Below, piece by piece: positions 36,206-44,350 of a DNA stretch of 64,000 nucleotides. Origin of the DNA: Streptomyces sp. NBC_01116 (lineage in GTDB: Bacteria; Actinomycetota; Actinomycetes; Streptomycetales; Streptomycetaceae); assembly GCF_041435495.1 (NCBI RefSeq), contig NZ_CP108644.1:5689501-5753500 (forward strand), in the 5' to 3' direction. Position 1 is the first letter of the stretch, and every line of letters begins with the position of its first letter. The position numbers and the translations under genes were made by a program. The notes below the pieces were generated by a model. It had not been told where the DNA came from. It searched no databases and saw nothing but the letters and a program-made list of their open reading frames with translations.

Positions 36206-38332
36206 TTGAGTCGTGAAACTGACAGTTCGTCCTCCGGGCCCCAGGGCCGCGGCGGAGCCGCGTACCCCTCGGGTACACCGCCGTACGGATCCCGCCAGTA
36301 TCCGTCGCTCCACCCGTCGCAGGACGGCTCTGACGAGACCACGGAATCCGCGGCTCCGCCCCGGCCCGAGGAACCGAAGACCGAGACGACGCTGACGACG
36401 CGCATCCGGATCAACATCCCCGGGTCGCGTCCCATCCCGCCGGTCGTGATGCGTACGCCGATGGCGGAGAGCGACATCGCCGGCGGCCGTTCCGACGCGG
36501 AGCGCACCGGCGCCACCCCGCGCCCCGGCACGCCGCCGCCCGCACCCGGATCCCCGGACCGGTCCGCGGGCCCGAACGGCGCGGCGCCCGCGGACCGGTC
36601 CAGGGACGGCGGCCCGGCCGCCGATCCGGCGACCGGGGAGAAGCCGGCCAGGGACAAGAGCGGCAGCGACTGGTTCGCCCCGCGCAAGGCCTCGCCCACC
36701 GGGCAGGGTGCCGCCGCTCAGGGCACCGGTGCGCCCGGCGCCCCCGGCGGCGCACCTTCCGGCCCCGGCGGACCGGGTGCGGGCGGCCCCGGCGGCGCCC
36801 CTTCCGGCCCCGGCGGGTCCGACGGCGACGCGGGCCGCTCGCGTCCCGACCTGCCGTACTTCTCGGACGCCCCGCAGACCGGCGGCGGACCGGGCGCGTC
36901 CGCCCCCGGCCGCAGCGCGCTCGACGCCTACGGCACCGAGCCCCCCGGCGGAGGCCCGCGTTCCACCCCCGGCCTCGGGGTGCGTCCGCCCGGCGCGTCC
37001 GGTCCCTCCGGCCCCACCACGGGACCGGTCACCGGCAGTTCCTCGCTGACCCCGAACCTCGACGGCGTCCCGGGCCTCGGCGGCCCCGGCCCGATGGTCC
37101 CGGGCGCCCCCGGCGGCGTAACGCCCCGGATGTCCGACGACACCGCGATCCTCACGCCGCAGCCCCCGGCGCCCGAGCCCGGCCAGGTCTCCGGCGACAC
37201 GCTGACCAGCGGCATCCCCGTGGTGCCCAGCGAGCCCCGCGCCGCGTTCCCGGGCGGTCCCGGCATGCCTGGCGGGCCCGGCGGTCCTGGCGGGCCCGGC
37301 GGTCCGGGCGGACCCGGTGTTCCCACGCCCGGCCCCGCCGCCCAGCGCCCCGCGCCCCAGGCCGCCGCCCCCGCTCCCGCGAAGAAGGGCCGCTCCAAGG
37401 TGGTCCTCCTCGGGGTGGCCGCGGTCGTGCTGCTCGGCATCGCGTACGGGGCGGGTCTCCTGCTGAACCACTCCGAGGTCCCCAAGGGCACCACGGTGCT
37501 CGGCGTCGACATCGGCGGCGGTACGAAGGAGGAGGCGGTCACCAAGCTCGAAGCCGCCCTCGGTGAGCGGGCCAAGACGCCCCTGACGCTGTCGGTGGAC
37601 GGCAAGGAGGAGAAGCTCGACCCGGAGAAGGCCGGTCTCACCCTGGACAGCCAGGAGACCGTCCGCGGCGCGGCGGGCAGCGACTACAACCCCGTCTCGG
37701 TGATCGGTTCGCTGTTCGGCGGGGAGCGCCCCGCCGACCCGGTGATCCCGGTCGACGAGGAGAAGCTCGGCGTCGCGCTGACCGACCTGGCCGGCACGTC
37801 CGGCTCGGCCAACGACGGCACCATCCGCTTCGAGCCGAACAAGGCCGTGGCGGTGCCGGGCAAGCCGGGCAAGACGCTGGACGCCGGCCAGTCCCTGATC
37901 TCGGTCCGGGACGCCTACCGCGCCCAGGTGCAGACCGGGCAGGCCCGGCTGGTCGAACTTCCCGTCACCACCAGCGAACCCACCATCACCAAGGCCGAAC
38001 TGGACCGGGCGATGAAGGAGTTCGCCGAGCCCGCGATGTCCGGCCTGATCACCATCAAGGCCGGTCCCAAGGAGATCCAGTTCGGCCCGGCCCGGTCGCT
38101 GCCGCAGATCCTCTCCATGAAGCCCGTGGACGGCCGGCTGGTCGACGTCTACGACAAGCAGGCGATCGACAAGCTCCTGGACGGCGTCTTCGACGGCGTC
38201 ATGGCGGTCAAGGGCGACGGCAAGAAGTACCAGGTCGGCGCGGACGACGTGGCCCAGGCGATGAAGACCGCCCTGGCCGGGAAGACCCCCGTCGAGCGCA
38301 CGGTCACCATCGACCTGACCGGCCAGGGCTGA
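36206..38332 (+). CDS. Membrane-anchored peptidoglycan-binding-type protein with long disordered N-terminus
   Basis: A 708-residue protein. The start is TTG 36206 (GGGAG 8-12 bases upstream). Residues 1 to about 390 are disordered and extremely Pro/Gly/Ser-rich, with GGPGGPGG-type runs near 350-375. One span (about 396-418, KVVLLGVAAVVLLGIAYGAGLLL) follows a KKGRSK stop-transfer. The extracellular part (about 419-708) has two copies of a VanW-associated PG_binding_4-like domain: TTVLGVDIGGGTKEEAVTKL leads the first and the second contains TKAELDRAM. No VanW or transpeptidase catalytic domain follows, so it is a binding or scaffold protein. It may link cytoplasmic partners to the wall; this is inference. 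Confidence 0.78.
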   Translation: MSRETDSSSSGPQGRGGAAYPSGTPPYGSRQYPSLHPSQDGSDETTESAAPPRPEEPKTETTLTTRIRINIPGSRPIPPVVMRTPMAESDIAGGRSDAERTGATPRPGTPPPAPGSPDRSAGPNGAAPADRSRDGGPAADPATGEKPARDKSGSDWFAPRKASPTGQGAAAQGTGAPGAPGGAPSGPGGPGAGGPGGAPSGPGGSDGDAGRSRPDLPYFSDAPQTGGGPGASAPGRSALDAYGTEPPGGGPRSTPGLGVRPPGASGPSGPTTGPVTGSSSLTPNLDGVPGLGGPGPMVPGAPGGVTPRMSDDTAILTPQPPAPEPGQVSGDTLTSGIPVVPSEPRAAFPGGPGMPGGPGGPGGPGGPGGPGVPTPGPAAQRPAPQAAAPAPAKKGRSKVVLLGVAAVVLLGIAYGAGLLLNHSEVPKGTTVLGVDIGGGTKEEAVTKLEAALGERAKTPLTLSVDGKEEKLDPEKAGLTLDSQETVRGAAGSDYNPVSVIGSLFGGERPADPVIPVDEEKLGVALTDLAGTSGSANDGTIRFEPNKAVAVPGKPGKTLDAGQSLISVRDAYRAQVQTGQARLVELPVTTSEPTITKAELDRAMKEFAEPAMSGLITIKAGPKEIQFGPARSLPQILSMKPVDGRLVDVYDKQAIDKLLDGVFDGVMAVKGDGKKYQVGADDVAQAMKTALAGKTPVERTVTIDLTGQG

Positions 38333-38357
38333 CCCCCGGCCCGGACAGCGCGCCACC

Positions 38358-38397
38358 CTCCGCCCCCGCCCGGGAACGCCTCCGGCCGGGGGCGGAG
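38358..38397. terminator. Bidirectional hairpin between convergent genes
   Basis: An 11-bp perfect outer stem (CTCCGCCCCCG and complement) with further imperfect pairing inside lies 26 bp after the plus-strand stop. It faces the end of the minus-strand beta-helix gene. Confidence 0.6.
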
Positions 38398-38403
38398 TCG
38401 TCG

Positions 38404-38451
38404 GCGGGTGCGCGGGTGCGCGGGTGCGCGGGTGCGCGGGTGCGCGGGTGC
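38404..38451. repeat. Six exact 8-bp tandem repeats
   Basis: GCGGGTGC is repeated six times without interruption. A run of this sort is prone to slippage and should vary in copy number between strains. It lies between convergent stops and encodes nothing. Confidence 0.95.
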
Positions 38452-38549
38452 CGGGGGCCCGGGCGGAGAACGCGTCCGTACGCGGCGGAGCGGGACCCGG
38501 CGCTCACCAGCAGCCGGGCCCCGCTCCCGTATCGCTCCCGCCTCGGGGA

Positions 38550-40325
38550 CTACGGGAAGTTCACGACCTGCGAGGGGATCGTGTCCGGGCCGGACGTGGG
38601 GGATCCGACGTCGTTGATCACATGCTCGTACTGACCGTTGCCGCCGAGCGAGACCACGATCAGGCTGTGGAACTTCACGCCGGGCTTCACCGGGGCCTTG
38701 AAGCCGTGTTCCTGGATGATGGTCGGGTCGACGTTGTAGTAGCAGTAGCTGCCCATGCCCCAGCCCTCGTGCTGGTCGACCGAGTCGTCGACGCGGTAGG
38801 CGGCGTAGCCCTTCGTGTCGCCGTTCTGGATGGCGGCCTGGTTGGGTGCGTCGTACGCCTTCTCGTTCTGGAAGAAGATCGTGCGGCCGCGCTCGCCGTA
38901 CCACTCCACGTCGTACTTGTTGAAGTGCTCGACGAACAGGCCGGTGGCCAGGACGTCGTCGCCGTTGACGCGGACGCCGTAGTCGGCCCGGTTGGTCTCC
39001 CAGCCCCAGCCCTCGCCGTGGTCGGCCCGCCAGACCCAGGTGTGGTCGATGATCGTGTCGTCGCTGTTGACGACGATGCTCGTGGTCGCCTTGCCGGGAC
39101 CCGCGCCGCCGATCCGCACGAACACGTCCTGCAGCGAGGTCGGGTTCGCCGAGTGGTCCGCCGAGGCGTTCTCCGGGCCGACCTCGATCAGGGTCTCCGA
39201 GTTCACCGGCCCCGCGTCGACCAGGAGGCCCGCGAGCTTCACGCCGGACACGTCACCGACCTTGATCGCGGTCACCCCGTTGTCCGGGATGATCGTGGCC
39301 AGGCCGAGGCCGAGGGCCACGGTGTCCGCGCGGTCGATGTTGATCGTCTCGTCGATGTGGTAGACGCCGGGCGTGAACAGCAGGTGCAGGCCCTGCTCCA
39401 CCGCCGCGTTGATGGTGGCGGCGTCCGCCCCCTCCTTCACGACGTAGAACTGGTCCAGCGGAATCGACTCGCCCGCCGGCGTCCCGTTGCCCCAGGAGAT
39501 GCCGCGCGCGTTCTCGCGCTTCTCCGGGACAAAGACCTTGTAGTCGTCGCCGTCGAGGTAGAGGAACGGCTTCTCGCGCGAGACGGGCGTGGTGTCCAGG
39601 GTGGTGTACGGCGGCTCCGGGAAGCTGTTGGCCGGTGCGCCCTCGACACCCGAGAACGTCATGTTCCAGACGCCGTTGCCCCAGCCGCCCACGGAGCTGT
39701 CGCGGGTGTACCACTGCTGCTGGGAGTAGGGTCCGACCTGGCCGTCGATCTTGCTGTCGGCGATGTAGCCGCCGCTGGCCCAGCCGTAGCCGTCGGGTGC
39801 GAGGTTGAGTCCGCCCTTGACGTGCATCCGGCGGAACGGGGCCGCCTGGGAGACCGCCCAGCGGTTGGTGCCGCTGACCGGGTTCAGGGTCAGGTTCTCC
39901 GCCGAACGCCAGAAGTTCTGCGTGGCGTTGCCGTCGAACCAGCCCGCGTCCACGGTCACGTCACCGTTGAACGTGGTGTCGTCCGGGTTCAGTCCGAGAC
40001 CCGCGATCTGCGTGTAGAAGCCGATCTGCGCGTTGATGTCGTCGTACGTGCCCGGCTTGAACATCAGTGCGTAGCGGTCGGTGCCGAACTGGTCGGACTC
40101 CTGCTTCTCGAAGATCTCGTCGACCTTGCCCTGGATATCGGGCGTGGAGGGGTCGAAGACATGGACGTTGGGACCGAGGTCGCCGCCGCCCGGCACCGCC
40201 CGGACCTCCTCGCCGAAGGCGGTCTGCGCGGTGGGCACGGACATGAGCATCGCCACGGCGAGCGCGGCGAAGCCGAGGGCCCGGGTGCGGCGGCGGGCGC
40301 GTGGTGCGGTGGGGGGAGCATGCAT
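38550..40325 (-). CDS. Secreted right-handed beta-helix protein (GH55-like)
   Basis: A 591-residue exported protein with a Sec signal (basic to residue 14, hydrophobic core to about 34, cleavage near AFG). The mature part is a pectate-lyase-like parallel beta-helix: FKPGTYDDINAQIGFYTQIAGLG, LNPDDTTFNGDVTVDAG, then repeated short strands such as VSGVKLAGLLVDAG and TIIDHTWVWRADHG. Aromatic and acidic residues line the putative groove. Such proteins in Streptomyces are often labelled 'adenylyl cyclase', which this sequence does not support. The overall pattern fits beta-1,3-glucanases of the GH55 type, but I am unsure. A LacI-type palindrome lies about 70-90 bp upstream, consistent with sugar-responsive control. 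Confidence 0.7.
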   Translation of the reverse strand: MHAPPTAPRARRRTRALGFAALAVAMLMSVPTAQTAFGEEVRAVPGGGDLGPNVHVFDPSTPDIQGKVDEIFEKQESDQFGTDRYALMFKPGTYDDINAQIGFYTQIAGLGLNPDDTTFNGDVTVDAGWFDGNATQNFWRSAENLTLNPVSGTNRWAVSQAAPFRRMHVKGGLNLAPDGYGWASGGYIADSKIDGQVGPYSQQQWYTRDSSVGGWGNGVWNMTFSGVEGAPANSFPEPPYTTLDTTPVSREKPFLYLDGDDYKVFVPEKRENARGISWGNGTPAGESIPLDQFYVVKEGADAATINAAVEQGLHLLFTPGVYHIDETINIDRADTVALGLGLATIIPDNGVTAIKVGDVSGVKLAGLLVDAGPVNSETLIEVGPENASADHSANPTSLQDVFVRIGGAGPGKATTSIVVNSDDTIIDHTWVWRADHGEGWGWETNRADYGVRVNGDDVLATGLFVEHFNKYDVEWYGERGRTIFFQNEKAYDAPNQAAIQNGDTKGYAAYRVDDSVDQHEGWGMGSYCYYNVDPTIIQEHGFKAPVKPGVKFHSLIVVSLGGNGQYEHVINDVGSPTSGPDTIPSQVVNFP

Positions 40326-40396
40326 GAGGTACGTCTCCTGGGTCGTGGTACGTGTGCACGACGAACGGACGGGAGAGCTTTGGGGGGAGGTGCCGG

Positions 40397-40408
40397 GAGA
40401 GCGCTCTC
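40397..40408 (-). promoter_or_regulatory. LacI-type palindromic operator
   Basis: GAGAGCGCTCTC is a perfect 12-bp palindrome with the AGCGCT centre seen in CebR-type boxes of Streptomyces. It is upstream of the secreted beta-helix gene. The cognate regulator is not in the immediate vicinity. Confidence 0.6.
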
Positions 40409-40623
40409 TCGTAACGGTGATGTTTCCCCCGTGGGCCTGTACGCGTCAAGAGGTGTGCATCAGGAGCCTCAGGAGATACCACGGGATCCAACAACTGGCC
40501 TCAGGTGTTGGGGAATTGGCGGTCGCGGCGTGGTGGGGGCGGCCTCTGGCTTCAGAAGCTGACGTCGTGCCTGGTCGTGGAGGTGGACAGGCGGGCGCGC
40601 TGGGCGCGGGGGACCATGGGGCC

Positions 40624-41127
40624 ATGAGTTCCCCCGCCGGTCCGGAACGCCCGCCCCGCGAAGCCGATCGGATCAAGGTCTGGTTCCGCTTCGTCCCGCG
40701 CGAGGGCCGGCTGCCCTACGACACCGAGGGGTTGTGGGCGACGCGGCTCGGCCCGGACACCGCGCGGGTGGACAACGTGCCCTTCCTCCACGACGGGGTC
40801 GCCGAGGGCGAGACCGTACGGTTCCGCACGGACGGCGACGGGGTGCACTGGGCCGTCGGCCGTGTGGCCGACTCGGGCAACTGCACCGTACGCGTGCTGC
40901 CGTTGCCGGACGGGCCGCTCGGGCGCGACGCCCGGGCCGTGCACGAGCGGCTGGCCGGCTACGGGCTCACGGGCGAGGTCTTCAGCGCCGAGTTCCCGCT
41001 GGTCGCCCTGACCGTGCCGGGCGGCGCGGACCTGCGCGGGGTCAAGGAGCTGCTCGCCCGTGGCCGGGACGAGGGCTGGTGGCACTTCGAGGTCTCGTGC
41101 GTCACCGACGCGTGGCGGAACGCGTAG
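40624..41127 (+). CDS. DUF4265-family protein
   Basis: A 167-residue soluble protein. ATG 40624 is chosen because the segment starting KVWFRFVPREGRLPYDTEGLWATRL matches the usual DUF4265 start; upstream in-frame sequence is not protein-like. The domain is beta-rich (NVPFLHDGVAEGETVRF, GVHWAVGRVADSGN), and the C-terminal half resembles a ferredoxin-like fold (EFPLVALTVPGGADLRGVKEL). Members occur beside polymorphic immunity or unknown proteins; no function is known to me. A hairpin overlaps its stop. Confidence 0.8.
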   Translation: MSSPAGPERPPREADRIKVWFRFVPREGRLPYDTEGLWATRLGPDTARVDNVPFLHDGVAEGETVRFRTDGDGVHWAVGRVADSGNCTVRVLPLPDGPLGRDARAVHERLAGYGLTGEVFSAEFPLVALTVPGGADLRGVKELLARGRDEGWWHFEVSCVTDAWRNA

Positions 41128-41152
41128 CGCCCGGGTGCGTCACGCGTTCCGC
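41115..41152. terminator. Hairpin overlapping the DUF4265 stop codon
   Basis: An 11-bp perfect inverted repeat (GCGGAACGCGT and complement) begins inside the last codons and spans the stop. It separates the convergent DUF4265 and acetyltransferase genes. Confidence 0.55.
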
Positions 41153-41191
41153 CGTCCGGGTGCGTTACGCGCCCCGCCGGGCGCCCGAGGG

Positions 41192-41776
41192 TTACGCCTC
41201 CGTCCCGCCGATCCTCCGGATCACCCGGGCCGGGTTGCCGACCGCCACCACGTTTCCCGGCAGGTCCTTCGTGACGACGGCTCCCGCGCCGACCACCGTG
41301 TTCTCGCCGATGGTCACCCCGGGGCAGACGATCACCCCGCCGCCCAGCCAGACGTTGTCGCCGATGGTGATCGGCTCCGCGGCCTCCCACTTGGCGCGGC
41401 GCGGCTCGGGGTCGATCGGGTGGGTCGGGGTGAGCAGTTGGACGTTCGGGCCCATCTGGACGTCCGCGCCGATGGTGATGCGGGCGACGTCCAGGAGGAC
41501 CGCGCCGAAGTTGATGAACGTCCGGGGTCCGATGCTGGTCCGGTAGCCGTAGTCGACCCGCAGCGGCGGCCGGACCTCCACGCCCTCGCCCAGCTCGCCG
41601 AGGAGCTCGGCGAGGGCGGCGCGCCGGGCCTCGGGGTCGGCGGCCGAGGTGGCGTTGAAGCGCTCGCTGAGCACGGCCGCGTGCTGCGCCTCCGCCGCGA
41701 GCTCGGGGTCGTCGGCGATGTAGAGCTCGCCGGAGAGCATGGCTTCCTTCTGGCTGGGCCTGGTCTCGTCGCTCAT
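41192..41776 (-). CDS. Maltose/galactoside O-acetyltransferase-type enzyme
   Basis: A 194-residue left-handed beta-helix acetyltransferase. It uses acetyl-CoA to acetylate a sugar hydroxyl. The N-terminal Mac domain (SQKEAMLSGELYIADDPELA) is followed by a DYGYRTSIGPRTFINFG segment. Hexapeptide repeats follow (ITIGADVQMGPNVQLLTPTHPID, with the catalytic His in TPTHP; ITIGDNVWLGGGVIVCPG). It ends with the family closing VGNPARVIRRI. The start overlaps the MFS stop by 4 bp, so the two genes form one unit. Confidence 0.88.
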   Translation of the reverse strand: MSDETRPSQKEAMLSGELYIADDPELAAEAQHAAVLSERFNATSAADPEARRAALAELLGELGEGVEVRPPLRVDYGYRTSIGPRTFINFGAVLLDVARITIGADVQMGPNVQLLTPTHPIDPEPRRAKWEAAEPITIGDNVWLGGGVIVCPGVTIGENTVVGAGAVVTKDLPGNVVAVGNPARVIRRIGGTEA

Positions 41777-43011
41777 GTGGTCTCTTCCGTGCGGGGTGTA
41801 CGGGGCGCTCGCGGTGATCCGTCCGCTACCGGCAGTCTGCCCCCGGCGACCCCGGACCGGTCACGCAGCCCCGGGGCCAGCACCAGTGTCACCGCCACCG
41901 AGAGCCCCGCGACCGCCGCCATGCCCGTGGCGGGGGAGGTCAGCTGGGCGATGCCGCCCGCCACGGCCGCCCCCACGCCCTGCATCGCGAGCATCCCCGA
42001 GGAGCTGAGCCCGAGCGCCTGGCCGCTCAGCTCCTGCGGGGTGAGGGCCATCAGCCGTTCCTGGAGCAGCAGACTCGCGGCGAAGCCCACGCTCGCCAGG
42101 ACGACCGCGGCCAGCGCGAGGGGCAGCTCCGGGCGCAGCGCGAAGAGCAGATAGGGCGCGGCGAGCAGCAGCCGGAGCGGGGCCCCCAGCCGGGCCCGCC
42201 ACCGTGCCGTGACGAACCGCCCGACCAGCGTGTCCCCGGCCAGCATGCCCAGGGCCCCGCCGGCGAAGAGGAGCCCGGCGTGCCCGGGCGCGTACGCGAC
42301 GTACAGGGACTCGGCCCCGACGACGAGCCCGTTGGGCACCCACAGTGCCAGGAACACGTACCGGCGCGGCGTGGACGACCAGAGCAGCGCGTTCGTCCGC
42401 CGCGTCTCCCGGACCGACGGGCGGCCGGTGGCCCGGGGCGGCCGGGCGGTCAGTCCGAGGCGGGTCACGGCCGCCGCGACGACGTACAGGCCCGCCCCGA
42501 TCAGCAGGGTGCCGCGCGCCGAGAACACCGTCACCAGCAGCCCGCCCACCGCGAACCCGCAGATCTGCGTCGCGCCGCCCGTCATGTTGAGCACGGAGCG
42601 GCCGAGCAGGAATCCCTCGCGCGGAACGATCTCGTTGAGCAGCCCGTAGCGCACGCCCCCGCCCGGTGACGAGGCCGCGCCCACCACCAGCAGGACGGCG
42701 AACGCGGCCCACAGCGGCAGCCCGGGAGCGGCCTGGACGCAGGCGGCCCCGGCGGAGAGCAGCGCCAGTGCGGTCAGCGCGGCGCGCGGCGGCAGCCGGT
42801 CCGCCGCCGACAGCCACGTGAGCGCCCCGGCCACCTGGGCCAGCGACGGGCCGAACATCGCCAGCGCCGACAGCAGGGGTGAGCCCGTCCGCGCGTACAC
42901 GAGGGTGCCCAGCGCCAGGCCGGTCGCGGTCTGGGCGGCCGTCTGCACGGAGACGGCGGCGAAGAAGGGGGTGAACTCCGGGGTCCGGAACAGCTCGCGG
43001 TAGGTGCGCAT
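41773..43011 (-). CDS. MFS transporter
   Basis: A 412-residue major facilitator superfamily protein with twelve predicted spans, starting MRTYRELFRTPEFTPFF. The cytoplasmic loop after span 2 carries SAADRLPPRAAL, a degenerate form of the MFS motif A, and GDTLVGRFVTARWRARLG is the equivalent after span 8. Overall it resembles drug- or macrolide-efflux type (MFS_3) proteins. It is cotranscribed with the acetyltransferase and divergent from the winged-helix regulator. The palindrome between them suggests local control. Substrate unknown. Confidence 0.88.
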   Translation of the reverse strand: MRTYRELFRTPEFTPFFAAVSVQTAAQTATGLALGTLVYARTGSPLLSALAMFGPSLAQVAGALTWLSAADRLPPRAALTALALLSAGAACVQAAPGLPLWAAFAVLLVVGAASSPGGGVRYGLLNEIVPREGFLLGRSVLNMTGGATQICGFAVGGLLVTVFSARGTLLIGAGLYVVAAAVTRLGLTARPPRATGRPSVRETRRTNALLWSSTPRRYVFLALWVPNGLVVGAESLYVAYAPGHAGLLFAGGALGMLAGDTLVGRFVTARWRARLGAPLRLLLAAPYLLFALRPELPLALAAVVLASVGFAASLLLQERLMALTPQELSGQALGLSSSGMLAMQGVGAAVAGGIAQLTSPATGMAAVAGLSVAVTLVLAPGLRDRSGVAGGRLPVADGSPRAPRTPRTEETT

Positions 43012-43050
43012 GAGGTGGAGTCTCGGACGCCGTCGCCGGGACCGTTACTG

Positions 43051-43068
43051 TTTCGCGCGGACGCGAAA
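43051..43068. promoter_or_regulatory. Palindromic operator between MFS and regulator genes
   Basis: TTTCGCG-CGGA-CGCGAAA is an 18-bp inverted repeat in the divergent promoter region. A half-site copy, GCGCGGACGCGAA, recurs directly after it (43074-43086). It is a likely target of the regulator encoded at 43164. Confidence 0.65.
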
Positions 43069-43163
43069 GCCCGGCGCGGACGCGAAGGCCCGCGGTGGGC
43101 GGGGCGGCGGACGGCGGGCGGCGAGGGCCGGAGGGCCGACGGGGAGCGGGGAGGCGGGGGCGC

Positions 43164-44141
43164 GTGGGCTGGTGGAAGGTCGGTGCGGACACCCTCGCGA
43201 ACAGCCGTTTCGTCGTCTCGCCGCTCGCGGAGGCCGTCGCGAGCCTGCTGGTCCTGGAGCGGGCCGCCGCCGCGCACCCGGGTGAGCGCGCCTGGCTGGA
43301 GACCCATCTGCCCGCCTACCGGCGGTGGAAGGCCGACGACCCGGTCTCCGCGCTGGTGATCGGCGCGGCCCTCACGCCCCGGTGGATCGCCGACTTCCTC
43401 GTCCCCGTGCCGGCCTCCGCCCCGCCCGGCGGGGCCCCGCCCTCCTTCGCCGACGAGCTGACGCCGGTCCGGGCCACGGAGCCCGGCCGGGCCCGCGCCG
43501 ACCTGGCCGAGGCGCTGCGCGGGCCGTTGCCCGCCGTGCTGGACCGGGGCGACCTGGCCCTGCGCGCCGCCCATGCCCTGGAGTGGGTCTGGACGCACAC
43601 CGTGCTGCCCGACTGGCCGAGGCGGCGGCGGATCCTGGAGGCCGATGTGGTGGCCCGTTCCGCCCAGTTGGGGCGCGGCGGATGGGCCGAGGCGCTGAAC
43701 GGCATGCGCCCCGGCATCCGTTGGCTGGGCGACAGCCGGCTCCAGATCAACACGCACGACAACCCGCCCCGCGAACTGGGCGGCGCGCAGCTGCTGTTCG
43801 TCCCCGTGAACCCGTACCAGTCCTGGGTCTGCTGGGACGTCCCGAGCCGGTACGCGCTGGTGTACCCGTGCTCCGGCGCGCTCGCCGGGGCCGGGAGCGA
43901 TCCCGTGCCCGCCGCCCTGGGGGCGCTGATCGGCCCGGCGCGCGCGGCCGTCCTGCTGCTGCTCGCCTCCCCGCTCAGCACGACGCAGCTCGTCGCGCTG
44001 ACCGGCCAGGGGCTGGGCTCGGTGGGCCGCCATCTGCGGATCCTGCTGGACGCCGGACTGGTCCGCCGCCGGCGCGCGGGCCGCTCCGTGCTCTATTTCC
44101 GTACGGAGGCGGGGAACGTCCTGGTGCGCGGCGCGAGCTGA
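43164..44141 (+). CDS. ArsR-like winged-helix regulator (DUF5937 type)
   Basis: A 325-residue protein. GTG 43164 follows a GGAGG-rich leader. The long N-terminal domain (to about 240; FVVSPLAEAVASLLVLERA, ending SRYALVYPCSGAL) is the DUF5937 domain, thought to sense a ligand. The C-terminus (about 250-320) is an ArsR-type winged helix (ARAAVLLLLASPLSTTQLV, then GSVGRHLRILLDAGLVRRRR). No metal-binding Cys motif is visible, so the signal is unlikely to be a metal. Its divergent placement suggests it controls the MFS/acetyltransferase pair and itself. Confidence 0.85.
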   Translation: MGWWKVGADTLANSRFVVSPLAEAVASLLVLERAAAAHPGERAWLETHLPAYRRWKADDPVSALVIGAALTPRWIADFLVPVPASAPPGGAPPSFADELTPVRATEPGRARADLAEALRGPLPAVLDRGDLALRAAHALEWVWTHTVLPDWPRRRRILEADVVARSAQLGRGGWAEALNGMRPGIRWLGDSRLQINTHDNPPRELGGAQLLFVPVNPYQSWVCWDVPSRYALVYPCSGALAGAGSDPVPAALGALIGPARAAVLLLLASPLSTTQLVALTGQGLGSVGRHLRILLDAGLVRRRRAGRSVLYFRTEAGNVLVRGAS

Positions 44142-44265
44142 GTGCATGCGAGTGCGCTCCGTGCGCGCCCCCGCGCGCCCCCGGCCCGCACCCGTCCCGG
44201 GCTGGGCGACCATCGCCTACCCATCAGTACGCGGTGCGCTCCGCATGGTTGGCGCGCATGTACGA

Positions 44266-44309
44266 GTCGTGACAACAGTGACTATGGGCAGGGCTCCTCG
44301 TTGTGACAA
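44266..44309 (+). promoter_or_regulatory. Direct repeats upstream of amfT
   Basis: GTCGTGACAA (44266-44275) and GTTGTGACAA (44300-44309) are direct repeats 34 bp apart, with a further GTGAC at 44278. Repeated sites of this kind before the ramC/amfT gene are where the orphan regulator RamR/AmfR is known to bind. The exact AmfR motif here is inference. Confidence 0.4.
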
Positions 44310-44350
44310 TTTCTCTCTCGCCACGAAAGAACCGAGCGAGGGGACCGTGC

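Noticed and set aside
38550..40325. Adenylyl cyclase function
   Set aside because: A signal peptide and beta-helix repeats are visible, and no cyclase catalytic motif is seen.
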